DNA of 14,721 nt from Actinomycetota bacterium (GTDB lineage: Bacteria; Actinomycetota; Actinomycetes; Nanopelagicales; Nanopelagicaceae), in NCBI GenBank assembly GCA_009698045.1, contig WLRE01000024.1:1-14721 (forward strand). The letters are read 5' to 3'. Below the pieces are notes generated by a model. That model was not told where the DNA came from. It saw only the letters and a program-made list of their open reading frames with translations, and did no database searches. Shown here in pieces: positions 6,128-14,029 of the stretch. Numbering within the stretch: the first letter of the stretch is position 1; every line of letters starts with the position of its first letter. A program made the position numbers and the translations under genes.

Positions 6128-7081
6128 ATGAATTTCTCTGCCGTCACCAGCCAATTCTGGTCACTGCTCCTCGCGGGAGTAGCAATTGGTTTCATCTACG
6201 TATTGATCTCCTTGGGCTACACCATGGTGTACGGCGTTCTTCGTCTTATCAATTTTGCAAACTCTGAAATTTTCATGGTCGGAACTTTTGCGTCCATAAT
6301 CGTTTCCCGTAATTTCTTTGGCTACAACGATAGCTCAGACACTATTCACGGTTTTAAGCTTTATTACACACTTGCTGCGTGCTTAATCGCCGCAATGTTG
6401 ATGTCAGGTGTTACCGCGGTCATTGTCGAACTAGTTGCCTACCGCCGCCTACGCGCGAAGGGCACTAACCGGCTGGCATCCTTGATTTCTGCTATCGGAA
6501 CCTCGATTGTCCTCTCTGAAGGTGCTCGAATTTTGACGCAATCTCGCCCATTAGCGAGCCCTCGACTGCTTGATAAATTCTTCGTATTTAATCTTGGCAC
6601 TGTGGGATTTCGTATTGATATCATCATCGTAATTGTTTTTGCAGCGGGACTTTTCTTCGCTGTTGATCGTTTTGTTAACAAGACTCTGCTTGGTAAAGCC
6701 ATCCGTGCAGTTTCCATGAGTGAGGACACTTCTCGCTTAATGGGTATCAATCTCAACCGAGTTATATCAGCAACATTCTTTATCGGCGGATTGATGACTG
6801 GAGCAGCGGCTTTTCTCTACGACTTGGTATTTGAAAACACCCGTTTCAATATTGGCTTTAACCTAGGCCTTGCAGCATTTACTGCTGCGGTGCTGGGTGG
6901 TATCGGCAATCTGCGTGGTGCCTTCTTTGGTGGTATTACGCTTGGCTTGATTGAAGTATTTGCTTCGGCGATCTTCGGAGCCCAGTGGCAAGCGGTCACC
7001 GTTTTTGTTGTACTTGTCCTAGTCCTATTGTTTAAGCCAAATGGTCTATTTGGCGAAGCTATTCAGCAATCGAGGGTCTAA
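6128..7081 (+). CDS. livH: Branched-chain amino acid ABC transporter permease LivH
   Basis: This is one of two membrane subunits of the Liv importer; about eight hydrophobic segments span its 317 residues. The family block is near the N-terminus: GVAIGFIYVLISLGYTMVYG followed by LINFANSEIFMVG (LivH proteins have INFAHGE at this place). The cytoplasmic coupling loop that contacts the ATPases is at about 189-212 (GKAIRAVSMSEDTSRLMGIN). The C-terminal half has AAVLGGIGNLRGAFFGG, also typical. I choose ATG 6128, preceded by the weak ribosome site AGTGAG; a GTG at 6119 in the same frame would add MSL and has no site. LivM starts 2 nt after the stop, so H, M, G and F form one translational block. 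Confidence 0.9.
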   Translation: MNFSAVTSQFWSLLLAGVAIGFIYVLISLGYTMVYGVLRLINFANSEIFMVGTFASIIVSRNFFGYNDSSDTIHGFKLYYTLAACLIAAMLMSGVTAVIVELVAYRRLRAKGTNRLASLISAIGTSIVLSEGARILTQSRPLASPRLLDKFFVFNLGTVGFRIDIIIVIVFAAGLFFAVDRFVNKTLLGKAIRAVSMSEDTSRLMGINLNRVISATFFIGGLMTGAAAFLYDLVFENTRFNIGFNLGLAAFTAAVLGGIGNLRGAFFGGITLGLIEVFASAIFGAQWQAVTVFVVLVLVLLFKPNGLFGEAIQQSRV

Positions 7082-7083
7082 TC

Positions 7084-8130
7084 ATGTCCAATTTAAGGAA
7101 TTTCAACCTTCGCGATAAGGGTGCAGAGATTTGGGAGAACTGGGGCCGTCCAGCTCGAACAACTTTTGTTTTTGCAGTAGTTGGCTTAGTGATACTCCTG
7201 CCATATGCAGGTGATTTTTCTATCACCAGTATCTTGAATACCCCAACGGCTTCTTATCAAGCAGTGCTTGTTTATCCCGTAGGCATGTACATTCTCATGG
7301 CACTTGGTCTTAACATCGTGGTTGGTAAGAGTGGCCTTCTCGATCTTGGCTACGTTGCCTTCTTCGCTATCGGTGCATATTCGGCAGCAATTCTCGGCAC
7401 TCGTACAAACCTAAACATTTGGGAGATTTTGCCGATTGGAATGGGTCTGGCGATGCTCTCTGGCGTTCTATTGGGTTTGCCTACCTTGCGCCTGCGCGGT
7501 GATTATTTGGCGATTGTGACTCTTGGTTTTGGTGAAATTGTTCGTATTACAGCGATCAATATTCAAAGCACAGGCGGCCCGAACGGTATTGGTGGAGTCC
7601 CCAACCCGCCTGCGGTCCTCGGAATGAAATTTGATATTGACAACCTCAAGGGATTTTTCTGGATTGTCTTGGTAATGATTCTTCTCGTTATCTGGATGAT
7701 TCGCCGTTTTACTTCACGCCGTCCTGGACGAGCATGGGAGGCGATTCGCCAAGATGAAGATGTAGCAATGTTGATGGGTGTTCCTGTTCTTCGCTACAAG
7801 ATTTGGTCATTCAGCATCGGAGCTGCCGTTGGTGGAGCCGCCGGAGTAATTTTTGCCTCCAAGGCCATGTTTGTTGCGCCAGATATGTTTACCTTCAATG
7901 TCTCCGTTCTAATTCTTTCGTGCGTGGTATTTGGTGGCATGGGCAATATTTGGGGAGTGATTGTTGGTGCAACAATCCTGGCCTACTTACCAGAGCGAAT
8001 CCGCTTTATCTCCACAGCTCGCCAACTCGTCTTTGGTTTAGCTCTGGTCATCATTATGAATGTTCGTCCAGATGGTTTGTTGCCTCGCAAGAAGCGCGAA
8101 AAAATTAAAGCTAAAGGGGCAGGCAACTAA
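7084..8130 (+). CDS. livM: Branched-chain amino acid ABC transporter permease LivM
   Basis: The 348-residue second permease subunit pairs with LivH. After a charged N-terminal stretch (about 1-25) come multiple membrane segments with the family blocks LNIVVGKSGLLDLGYVAFF and LRLRGDYLAIVTLGFGEIVR. The substrate-channel loop STGGPNGIGGVPNP follows. The coupling loop is at about 215-232 (GRAWEAIRQDEDVAMLMG). VFGGMGNIWGVIVGA precedes the last helices, and the tail is basic (RKKREKIKAKG). GAGGG lies 7 nt before the ATG. The stop TAA shares its last A with the ATG of livG (TAATG), a classic coupled junction. Identity is secure; the substrate is not determined. Confidence 0.93.
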   Translation: MSNLRNFNLRDKGAEIWENWGRPARTTFVFAVVGLVILLPYAGDFSITSILNTPTASYQAVLVYPVGMYILMALGLNIVVGKSGLLDLGYVAFFAIGAYSAAILGTRTNLNIWEILPIGMGLAMLSGVLLGLPTLRLRGDYLAIVTLGFGEIVRITAINIQSTGGPNGIGGVPNPPAVLGMKFDIDNLKGFFWIVLVMILLVIWMIRRFTSRRPGRAWEAIRQDEDVAMLMGVPVLRYKIWSFSIGAAVGGAAGVIFASKAMFVAPDMFTFNVSVLILSCVVFGGMGNIWGVIVGATILAYLPERIRFISTARQLVFGLALVIIMNVRPDGLLPRKKREKIKAKGAGN

Positions 8131-8906
8131 TGTCAGAAAAGATTCTAGATCTCCAAGATGTCGTTATGGAATTCGGCGGCGTCACAGCGATAAATAAGCT
8201 CAATCTCCATGTCAACAAGGGTGAAATTCTTGCTCTTATTGGTCCTAATGGAGCGGGCAAGACCACCGTGTTTAATGTGGTCACGGGCGTTTACACACCA
8301 ACAAGTGGTGAGATCCTATTCAATGGCGCAAGTGTTGTAGGTAAGAAGCGGAACAAGATCACCGAATCAGGAATTGCCCGTACCTTCCAGAATGTTCGCC
8401 TCTTTGGCGATATGACGGCGTTAGAAAATGTCATGACTGCGTCAGATGTGCACAAGAAGTCTGGCGTTGTTGGAGCACTCTTCGGTTCTCCTCGTGCTCG
8501 TCGTGAAGAGAGCGCGAGTAAAGCTCGTGCGCACGAGCTTCTTGCCTTCATGGGAATCGATCACCGCGCAGACCAGCTCGGCAAGAACTTGCCGTACGGA
8601 GATCAGCGTCGACTAGAAATCGCTCGCGCGATGGGAACAGAACCACAGTTGATTCTGCTCGATGAGCCAGCTGCTGGCTTTAACCCAGCTGAGAAGGTAG
8701 AGCTTGCTGGAATTATTAAGAAGATTCGTGATGCTGGATATACCGTTCTACTTATCGAACACGATATGTCTCTCATTATGGGAATCTCAGATCGCGTCGT
8801 GGTTCTAGATTTCGGTGTGAAAATTGCCGATGGTTCGACCACCGAAGTTCAGAATGACCCTAAAGTTATCGAGGCCTACCTAGGAGCTCCCGCTAATGAA
8901 TCTTGA
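8130..8906 (+). CDS. livG: Branched-chain amino acid ABC transporter ATP-binding protein LivG
   Basis: A 258-residue ABC ATPase that powers the LivHM channel from the cytoplasmic side. Walker A is GPNGAGKT (38-45). The Q loop follows in TFQNVRLFGDMT. The signature is the LivG-type variant LPYGDQRRLEIARA (154-167) instead of LSGGQ. Walker B is LILLDEP (Asp178, Glu179), and the switch histidine is His211 in LIEHDM. The C-terminal LivG extension (ADGSTTEVQNDPKVIEAYLG) distinguishes it from other ABC ATPases. Its start overlaps the livM stop by 1 nt, and its own end overlaps livF by 11 nt. Confidence 0.95.
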   Translation: MSEKILDLQDVVMEFGGVTAINKLNLHVNKGEILALIGPNGAGKTTVFNVVTGVYTPTSGEILFNGASVVGKKRNKITESGIARTFQNVRLFGDMTALENVMTASDVHKKSGVVGALFGSPRARREESASKARAHELLAFMGIDHRADQLGKNLPYGDQRRLEIARAMGTEPQLILLDEPAAGFNPAEKVELAGIIKKIRDAGYTVLLIEHDMSLIMGISDRVVVLDFGVKIADGSTTEVQNDPKVIEAYLGAPANES

Positions 8907-9627
8907 AATTAAAGATCTCCGAGTCTTCTACGGCAAAATTGAAGCGATCAAGGGAATCTCGGTCACAGTTAATCAAGGTGAGATTGTTACTCTCATTGGC
9001 GCTAATGGTGCCGGTAAGACAACGACGCTTAAGACCATTTCTGGTCTGCGCCCGGTCTCATCAGGTTCCATCATTTTTGATGGTCAAGACATTTCCAAAG
9101 TACCGGCCCACAAGCGAGTAGAACTCGGAATTTCGCAATCTCCTGAAGGACGCGGAATTTTTCCTGGAATGACCGTGCTTGAGAATCTTGAAATCGGAAA
9201 GTACTTCCGCAAAGAACGTACATCTGAGATGAGCGAGGATCTAGAGAAGGTTTATCACTTGTTCCCACGCTTGAAAGAGCGTATGAAGCAAGCTGGAGGA
9301 ACTCTTTCAGGTGGCGAGCAGCAGATGCTTGCAATTGGTCGCGCTCTTATGGCTCGCCCAAAGCTTTTGTTACTGGACGAACCATCTATGGGTCTGGCAC
9401 CGATGATGATTCAGAACATCTTCAACATCATCACTGAGATCAACAAGCTCGGAACCACAATTCTGCTAGTAGAACAGAATGCCCAGCAGGCGCTGCAACG
9501 CGCTCACCGTGCATATGTTCTGGAGACCGGAAATGTGGTTAAAGAAGCTAAGGCATCAGATCTGTTGAACGATCCTGCAGTCCGTGCGGCTTACTTAGGT
9601 ACTGGCGCAGAAAAAGGTCACCACTAA
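8896..9627 (+). CDS. livF: Branched-chain amino acid ABC transporter ATP-binding protein LivF
   Basis: The second ATPase of the Liv importer, 243 residues, forms a heterodimer with LivG. Walker A is GANGAGKT (35-42), the signature LSGGEQQ (137-143) and Walker B LLLLDEP (Asp161, Glu162). At the switch position it has glutamine (LLVEQNAQQAL) rather than histidine, which is usual for LivF. ISQSPEGRGIFPGMTVLENL is the family's Q-loop region. The ATG lies within the end of livG (11-nt overlap), with GGAG 9 nt upstream. It is the last gene of the operon: its stop at 9625-9627 directly abuts the stop of the opposing thioesterase gene, with no terminator between them. Confidence 0.95.
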   Translation: MNLEIKDLRVFYGKIEAIKGISVTVNQGEIVTLIGANGAGKTTTLKTISGLRPVSSGSIIFDGQDISKVPAHKRVELGISQSPEGRGIFPGMTVLENLEIGKYFRKERTSEMSEDLEKVYHLFPRLKERMKQAGGTLSGGEQQMLAIGRALMARPKLLLLDEPSMGLAPMMIQNIFNIITEINKLGTTILLVEQNAQQALQRAHRAYVLETGNVVKEAKASDLLNDPAVRAAYLGTGAEKGHH

Positions 9628-10035
9628 CTAATTGCGTTCCGCCAAAATCATGCAAGTGATTCTGGAGGTGCAAGTTCGTTCACCTGCCTCGTTAGTGATT
9701 ACGATTTCATAGACGCAAATAGTTTTACCGAGCGAAAGCGCGGTCGCTACACCAGTCACGATTCCTGAGGTGGCAGATTTATGATGGGTAGCGTTGATAT
9801 CTACGCCCACAATTCTGCGATGGATACCGGCGTGGAGTTGGGTTCCAATAGAACCAAGGGATTCGGCTAGAACGACACTCGCTCCACCGTGAAGAAGACC
9901 CACAGGTTGGGTGTTTCCTTCAACGGGCATGGTTGCAACTAAACGTTGGGGAGTGGCCTCAAGAATTTGGATACCCATTTTTTCGCCCAAGGCACCAGCG
10001 CCACGTTTGCGAAGGATCTCAAGAAAATCTTCCAT
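9628..10035 (-). CDS. Hotdog-fold acyl-CoA thioesterase, MenI/YdiI-like (PaaI superfamily)
   Basis: A small single-domain cytoplasmic protein of 135 residues that should hydrolyse an acyl-CoA thioester. The core QPVGLLHGGASVVLAESLGS carries the HGG turn and the catalytic glutamate (AES) of the EntH/YdiI branch. Later blocks (VGVDINATH, TSRITCMIL) match E. coli MenI/YdiI closely as I remember it. MenI cleaves 1,4-dihydroxy-2-naphthoyl-CoA in menaquinone synthesis, so that role is possible here; no men genes are in the window to support it, so I give no gene symbol. ATG 10035 is preferred over GTG 10059 (8 residues longer) because a -10-like TAGACT lies exactly 7 nt before it, as for a leaderless mRNA. 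The gene is divergent from polA and convergent with livF. Confidence 0.85.
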   Translation of the reverse strand: MEDFLEILRKRGAGALGEKMGIQILEATPQRLVATMPVEGNTQPVGLLHGGASVVLAESLGSIGTQLHAGIHRRIVGVDINATHHKSATSGIVTGVATALSLGKTICVYEIVITNEAGERTCTSRITCMILAERN

Positions 10036-10042
10036 GTCCCGA

Positions 10043-10048
10043 AGTCTA
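10043..10048 (-). promoter_or_regulatory. -10 box for a leaderless thioesterase transcript
   Basis: TAGACT on the minus strand ends 7 nt before the ATG at 10035, which would place the first transcribed base at the start codon. No ribosome site and no clear -35 box are seen. Confidence 0.5.
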
Positions 10049-10072
10049 CCGAGTAGCACGCGAACTTACGCC

Positions 10073-10078
10073 TAGAAT
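10073..10078 (+). promoter_or_regulatory. -10 box for a leaderless polA transcript
   Basis: TAGAAT (5 of 6 to TATAAT) ends 6 nt before the GTG start at 10085, so transcription should begin at or beside the start codon. No Shine-Dalgarno site is present, which fits. The box lies about 30 bp from the opposing thioesterase box. Confidence 0.6.
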
Positions 10079-10084
10079 CCCAAT

Positions 10085-12685
10085 GTGAGTTCTGGGAAAA
10101 GATTATTGCTGATCGATGGGCACTCTCTGGCTTATCGTGCCTTTTACGCGCTTCCAGTCGAGAACTTTGCTACCGCATCAGGCCAACCTACCAATGCAAT
10201 ATATGGCTTCGCCTCGATGCTTATCAATCTCATTCGAGATGAGAAACCTACCCATATAGCTGCCGCTTTTGACGTCTCCCGGAAAACATTTAGAAGTGAG
10301 AGATTTCCGGAGTACAAGGCACAACGGGCCTCAACGCCTGATGAGTTCCGTTCACAAACTTCTTATCTCTTTGACCTTGTTCATGCATTTGGAATTCGTC
10401 ATTTCGCTGTTGATGGATTTGAAGCAGATGATGTAATTGCCACCTTCGCCAAGAGAGCTGAGCGAGAAGGATTTGAAACTCTTATCTGCACTGGCGATCG
10501 AGATTCTTTCCAGTTGGTAAATGAGCACACCACCGTGCTTTACCCCAAACAAGGTGTCGCAAATCTTGCTCGCATGACGCCCGAAGCAGTGGAGGAGAAG
10601 TACGGCTTAACTCCTGCCCAGTATCCTGATTACGCAGCTCTTCGCGGAGATCCCAGTGACAATTTGCCCTCCGTTCCCGGCGTCGGTGAGAAGACAGCCG
10701 CGAAGTGGATTGTTGAATACAAGACTCTGGAGAATTTGCTCGCGCACGCTGATGAAATCAAAGGAAAAGCTGGAGAGTCCTTCCGAGAGAACTTGGATAA
10801 TGTCCGACTCAATCACGAGCTCACACATCTGCGCAGCGATATGGAGATTGATGCCAGTATTACAGATTTGAAATGGAACGGCGTTGATTCACCTGCTCTT
10901 TATGGCTTACTCGACACCTTAGAAATCAAAGCGCTGAAAGATCGCGTAAAGGCGATTGGTGGAGCGACTATTGTCGGAGAGAGTACGCCTAAAGTTGCAT
11001 CAAAGAGAGCCACCACTGTTACAGGTATAGAAATATCCGTCACAGAATTGAGCAAGAAGTTGAAGGGGCGAAAAGATCCAATTGCACTTCATTGGCAACT
11101 AGAGGCCGAAAAGATTGCTGCATACTCAGTGGCTCTGAGCGAGAGCGAACTTTATATTGTTAATTCGAGCGAACTAGGAGAGTGGCTATCGGATTCCGCT
11201 CTGCCTAAGTTTGTACATGCCGGCAAAGAGGTAGCAAGAAGTTATCCATTATCCGGAATTGTCTTCGATGTTGAACTAGCTGCCTACATCATTAACCCTG
11301 GTGGTAGAAATATTGCGCTTGATGATTTGACCGAGAGATTCCTTGGAGTCATCAATGCCGAGCAAGAGGAGACGCTCTTTGACTCGTTTGATGGACTCGG
11401 TGCCATAAGTATTTGGGAACTAGTTCCAGTTCTGACTAAAGAATTGAAAGATCGAGAGATGCTCACCCTTATGAGTGATCTCGAAATCCCTGTTTTAGTT
11501 GATCTTGCAGAGTTAGAGAAAGTTGGAGTCGGAGTCGATCAGAAGAAGCTGACTAGCCTCTCTGCCTACTTCAAATCTGTTGTTGATGAAGAGACAGCGG
11601 GGGCCCATAAAGCCGCTGGCAAAGAGTTCAATGTGGGTTCGCCTAAGCAATTGCAGGTTATTCTCTTTGACGAACTTGGCTTGCCGAAGACAAAGAAGAT
11701 TAAGACCGGTTTTACGACTGACGCCGAGAGCCTGGATTGGTTATTTGCAAAGACCGGGCATCCAATTTTGAAACACCTGTTGCGTATTCGTGAGACCAGC
11801 AAGTTAATGACCACTATTGATGGACTGATTGCAGCGATTGAAAAAGATGGTCGCATTCATACTAATTTTCAGCAAACAGTTACTGCGACTGGACGTTTAT
11901 CGTCGACCAATCCCAATCTGCAAAACATTCCCGTGCGCACCGAGGAAGGGCGCAGGATTCGCGATTGCTTCGTATCACAGAAGCCATATGTAGCTCTCCT
12001 CACAGCGGATTACAGCCAGATTGAAATGCGGATCATGGCTCATCTATCGAAAGACGCAAACCTGATTGAAGCATTCAAGAGTGGTGAAGATCTGCATTCC
12101 ACTGTTGCATCGTTGGTCTTTGGTGTTTCTCCTGATGCAGTTGACCCCGAGATGCGTCGTCAGATTAAGGCGATGTCCTACGGCTTAGCTTATGGATTAT
12201 CTGCATACGGTTTGGCTCAACAACTGAGTCTCTCACCGACGGATGCCGCAAAATTAATGGATCAATACTATGAACGCTTCGGCGGTATTCAGACTTATCT
12301 AAAGAGCGTTGTTAAAGAGGCGAGTAGCAAGGGTTACACCGAGACCATTATGGGACGACGCCGTTATCTGCCCGATCTCACCAGCGATAACCGTGCTCGC
12401 CGTGAAGTCGCAGAACGAATGGCACTCAACGCCCCCATCCAAGGCTCTGCCGCAGACATTATTAAAGTCGCAATGATTAATGTGGTGAAATCTCTTGCAG
12501 TTGAAAAGCTGAAATCTAGGTTGCTACTCCAGGTACATGATGAACTTATCTTTGAAGTAGCAGCTGGTGAAGAAGAACAACTAACCGCGGTAGTTCGTCG
12601 GGATATGGGAAGCGCCTTTGATTTATCGGTACCGCTAGATGTGAATGTCGGAATCGGAACAAGCTGGGATCTAGCAGCTCACTGA
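10085..12685 (+). CDS. polA: DNA polymerase I
   Basis: An 866-residue enzyme for Okazaki-fragment maturation and repair. The 5'-nuclease domain (about 1-290) has LLLIDGHSLAYRAFYAL, FPEYKAQR, FEADDVIA, TGDRDSFQL and the helix-hairpin-helix region GDPSDNLPSVPGVGEKTA. The middle 3'-5' exonuclease-like domain (about 310-470) has lost its metal-binding acids (HWQLEA where active enzymes have DTE; HAGKEVAR in place of N-x3-D), so proofreading should be absent. The polymerase domain has motif A with Asp642 (DYSQIE), motif B with Arg692, Lys695, Tyr699 and Tyr703, and motif C with Asp819 (QVHDE). Tyr699 sits where E. coli has Phe762. The start GTG 10085 gives the normal N-terminus; an ATG at 10083 is out of frame. 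The 3' end overlaps the opposing MFS gene by 7 nt. Confidence 0.97.
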   Translation: MSSGKRLLLIDGHSLAYRAFYALPVENFATASGQPTNAIYGFASMLINLIRDEKPTHIAAAFDVSRKTFRSERFPEYKAQRASTPDEFRSQTSYLFDLVHAFGIRHFAVDGFEADDVIATFAKRAEREGFETLICTGDRDSFQLVNEHTTVLYPKQGVANLARMTPEAVEEKYGLTPAQYPDYAALRGDPSDNLPSVPGVGEKTAAKWIVEYKTLENLLAHADEIKGKAGESFRENLDNVRLNHELTHLRSDMEIDASITDLKWNGVDSPALYGLLDTLEIKALKDRVKAIGGATIVGESTPKVASKRATTVTGIEISVTELSKKLKGRKDPIALHWQLEAEKIAAYSVALSESELYIVNSSELGEWLSDSALPKFVHAGKEVARSYPLSGIVFDVELAAYIINPGGRNIALDDLTERFLGVINAEQEETLFDSFDGLGAISIWELVPVLTKELKDREMLTLMSDLEIPVLVDLAELEKVGVGVDQKKLTSLSAYFKSVVDEETAGAHKAAGKEFNVGSPKQLQVILFDELGLPKTKKIKTGFTTDAESLDWLFAKTGHPILKHLLRIRETSKLMTTIDGLIAAIEKDGRIHTNFQQTVTATGRLSSTNPNLQNIPVRTEEGRRIRDCFVSQKPYVALLTADYSQIEMRIMAHLSKDANLIEAFKSGEDLHSTVASLVFGVSPDAVDPEMRRQIKAMSYGLAYGLSAYGLAQQLSLSPTDAAKLMDQYYERFGGIQTYLKSVVKEASSKGYTETIMGRRRYLPDLTSDNRARREVAERMALNAPIQGSAADIIKVAMINVVKSLAVEKLKSRLLLQVHDELIFEVAAGEEEQLTAVVRRDMGSAFDLSVPLDVNVGIGTSWDLAAH

Positions 12686-13911
12686 CCATCGCCGGTGGAG
12701 ATGACATCTCCGAGCGCATCTCTATCCTGAGCATCACTAGGAGTTTTGTCGGCAGCCGATAATTTTCTGCGTCCAGTGTTGATAACTAAGAAGCCGAAGC
12801 CAATTGAGATTGTCGTTGCAGCAAGACACCATTGCGGCCCAAACTTTTCTGCGACAACTCCACCAATTGCAGCGCCTGCGGCGCCACATGTTCCTTCGAT
12901 TGACCAGAGCCAACCCAGCGCTCCTGATTGCGAGCCTTGCGGACGAACCGCTTCAGTGACTTCCCAGTAGAAGACCTGAATAGCTCCACCAATTAATCCG
13001 ATGATTCCACCAAGAAGCATCATGCTCCAGCCAGGAGTTGTGAATGCAAGAGGGATTGTGGTGATAAACCAGAGCGCATAAATTCCACGCATCGCTTTGA
13101 GCGACGAGATTTTCTTCGAGAGTAGTCCAGCAAGTAATCCACCAACAACCGTTGCTGCACCCATAATCGCCAAGATTGTTCCGGCAATGTGGGGTTGATT
13201 TCGCAGGGTAGAGAAAGCTGGAACTCCAATATCAAATGCACCCCAACCAAAGCCAATAAATGCGCCTTCGATGGCGAGCAGTTGGAGTGCTGGTACTCGC
13301 CAGAGAGGCAGGCTGCCCTTAATTTTCTGCTCCGGAACAAAGGAACGAGTTATTTTTAGACTGAGCAGTGCAAGCCCACCGATCAGCATGGAGACTGCAC
13401 AGAAAATTAATGCACTACTGGGATGTTTGGAAAGTGCAAGGAAGGTGACGACAACTGGACCAATTACCATGACCGAGTTCATCATCGATGTATCCATGGC
13501 ATAAGCAGTGCGAAGTTGAGCGTCGCCCACAAGTACTTTCCATAAAGGTCGTACCGATAAATTGATGGGTGGCGCTGTAATTCCTAATAGAAATGAGAAG
13601 AGCAGGAGAGAGGTACGTTCTTGTGAGGCGTTGAAGATAAGAATCATTGATGCATATGCGGGCACAAAGACGCGCAACGGCCATTTCATGCCGAATCGAT
13701 CGAGCAACTCGCCACGTATTCCTGCAGAGAGGGCTCCGGTAAGCGCATGTGCTCCGACCGCTAATCCAGCAAATGCAATCGAATTAGTAGTCTGTTGAAC
13801 TTTAAAATAAACCCCGAGCCCAATCATGGAATAGGCCAAGCGAGCCGGAAAGGCGCTCAGGAGCAGTAAGCGAGCTGAACGCATGCGAAGTACCTCAAAA
13901 TATGCGCTCAT
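12679..13911 (-). CDS. Major facilitator superfamily (MFS) transporter, substrate unknown
   Basis: A 410-residue integral membrane protein with about 12 hydrophobic segments in two halves, a hydrophilic loop near 195-205 (RSFVPEQKIKG) between them, and a polar tail after about 382. The loop between helices 2 and 3 has the MFS motif A in the form GELLDRFGMKW (67-77). Positive charges at the start and a glycine-rich second half (MLLGGIIGLIGGAIQ) also fit. MFS carriers move small molecules by proton coupling or facilitated diffusion; an exporter-like type is plausible, but no substrate-specific motif is recognised. The start ATG lies 6 nt after a TATAGT -10 box, indicating a leaderless mRNA. It diverges from rpsA and its 3' end overlaps polA by 7 nt. 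Confidence 0.85.
   Translation of the reverse strand: MSAYFEVLRMRSARLLLLSAFPARLAYSMIGLGVYFKVQQTTNSIAFAGLAVGAHALTGALSAGIRGELLDRFGMKWPLRVFVPAYASMILIFNASQERTSLLLFSFLLGITAPPINLSVRPLWKVLVGDAQLRTAYAMDTSMMNSVMVIGPVVVTFLALSKHPSSALIFCAVSMLIGGLALLSLKITRSFVPEQKIKGSLPLWRVPALQLLAIEGAFIGFGWGAFDIGVPAFSTLRNQPHIAGTILAIMGAATVVGGLLAGLLSKKISSLKAMRGIYALWFITTIPLAFTTPGWSMMLLGGIIGLIGGAIQVFYWEVTEAVRPQGSQSGALGWLWSIEGTCGAAGAAIGGVVAEKFGPQWCLAATTISIGFGFLVINTGRRKLSAADKTPSDAQDRDALGDVISTGDGQ
12697..12711. other. Small hairpin after polA, inside the 3' end of the MFS gene
   Basis: GGAGAT-GAC-ATCTCC is a perfect 6-bp inverted repeat with a 3-nt loop, 11 nt past the polA stop and within the last codons of the opposing gene. 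No T tract follows on either strand. It may help end or protect polA mRNA, but it may be chance. Confidence 0.3.
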
Positions 13912-13929
13912 GGGTCAACTATATGACCC
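13912..13929 (-). promoter_or_regulatory. MFS gene promoter: -10 box enclosed in a perfect inverted repeat (candidate operator)
   Basis: Read on the minus strand, GGGTCA-TATAGT-TGACCC stands immediately before the ATG. TATAGT is a good -10 box (5 of 6) and the two flanking hexamers are perfect inverted copies. The spacing puts the first RNA base on the ATG. A dimeric repressor bound to this palindrome would cover the -10 box and start point. No regulator gene lies nearby. Confidence 0.65.
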
Positions 13930-14021
13930 GATTTTGCCCATGCGCATAGCCTCGGTAGCCTTACCCAGTCCGAAGCTTGCTGGCAAACGTTGGTAAGTGT
14001 CCCTACTACTTCTATCCCTAC

Positions 14022-14025
14022 GGAG
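14022..14025 (+). promoter_or_regulatory. Shine-Dalgarno site fixing the TTG start of rpsA
   Basis: GGAG lies 4 nt before TTG 14030. The only other upstream in-frame start is GTG 13997, directly after a TAA. It would add an unlikely leucine-rich leader, and no ribosome site precedes it. The TTG gives the usual S1 N-terminus. Confidence 0.7.
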
Positions 14026-14029
14026 AACC

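Noticed and set aside
4854..9627. The ABC operon as a urea (Urt) transporter
   Set aside because: The five-gene layout is shared, but the binding-protein blocks read as LivK-type rather than UrtA, and no urease genes are present; the Liv name is kept with the ligand left open.
13949..13957. GCCTCGGTA, identical to the first nine bases of the tRNA, as a tRNA fragment or attachment site
   Set aside because: Nine matching bases with no flanking similarity and no integrase or mobile gene in the window; chance is sufficient.
13977..14018. rpsA promoter from TTGCTG or TTGGTA with TATCCC
   Set aside because: The -10 candidates match poorly (3 of 6) and no spacing stands out; the rpsA start of transcription cannot be placed.
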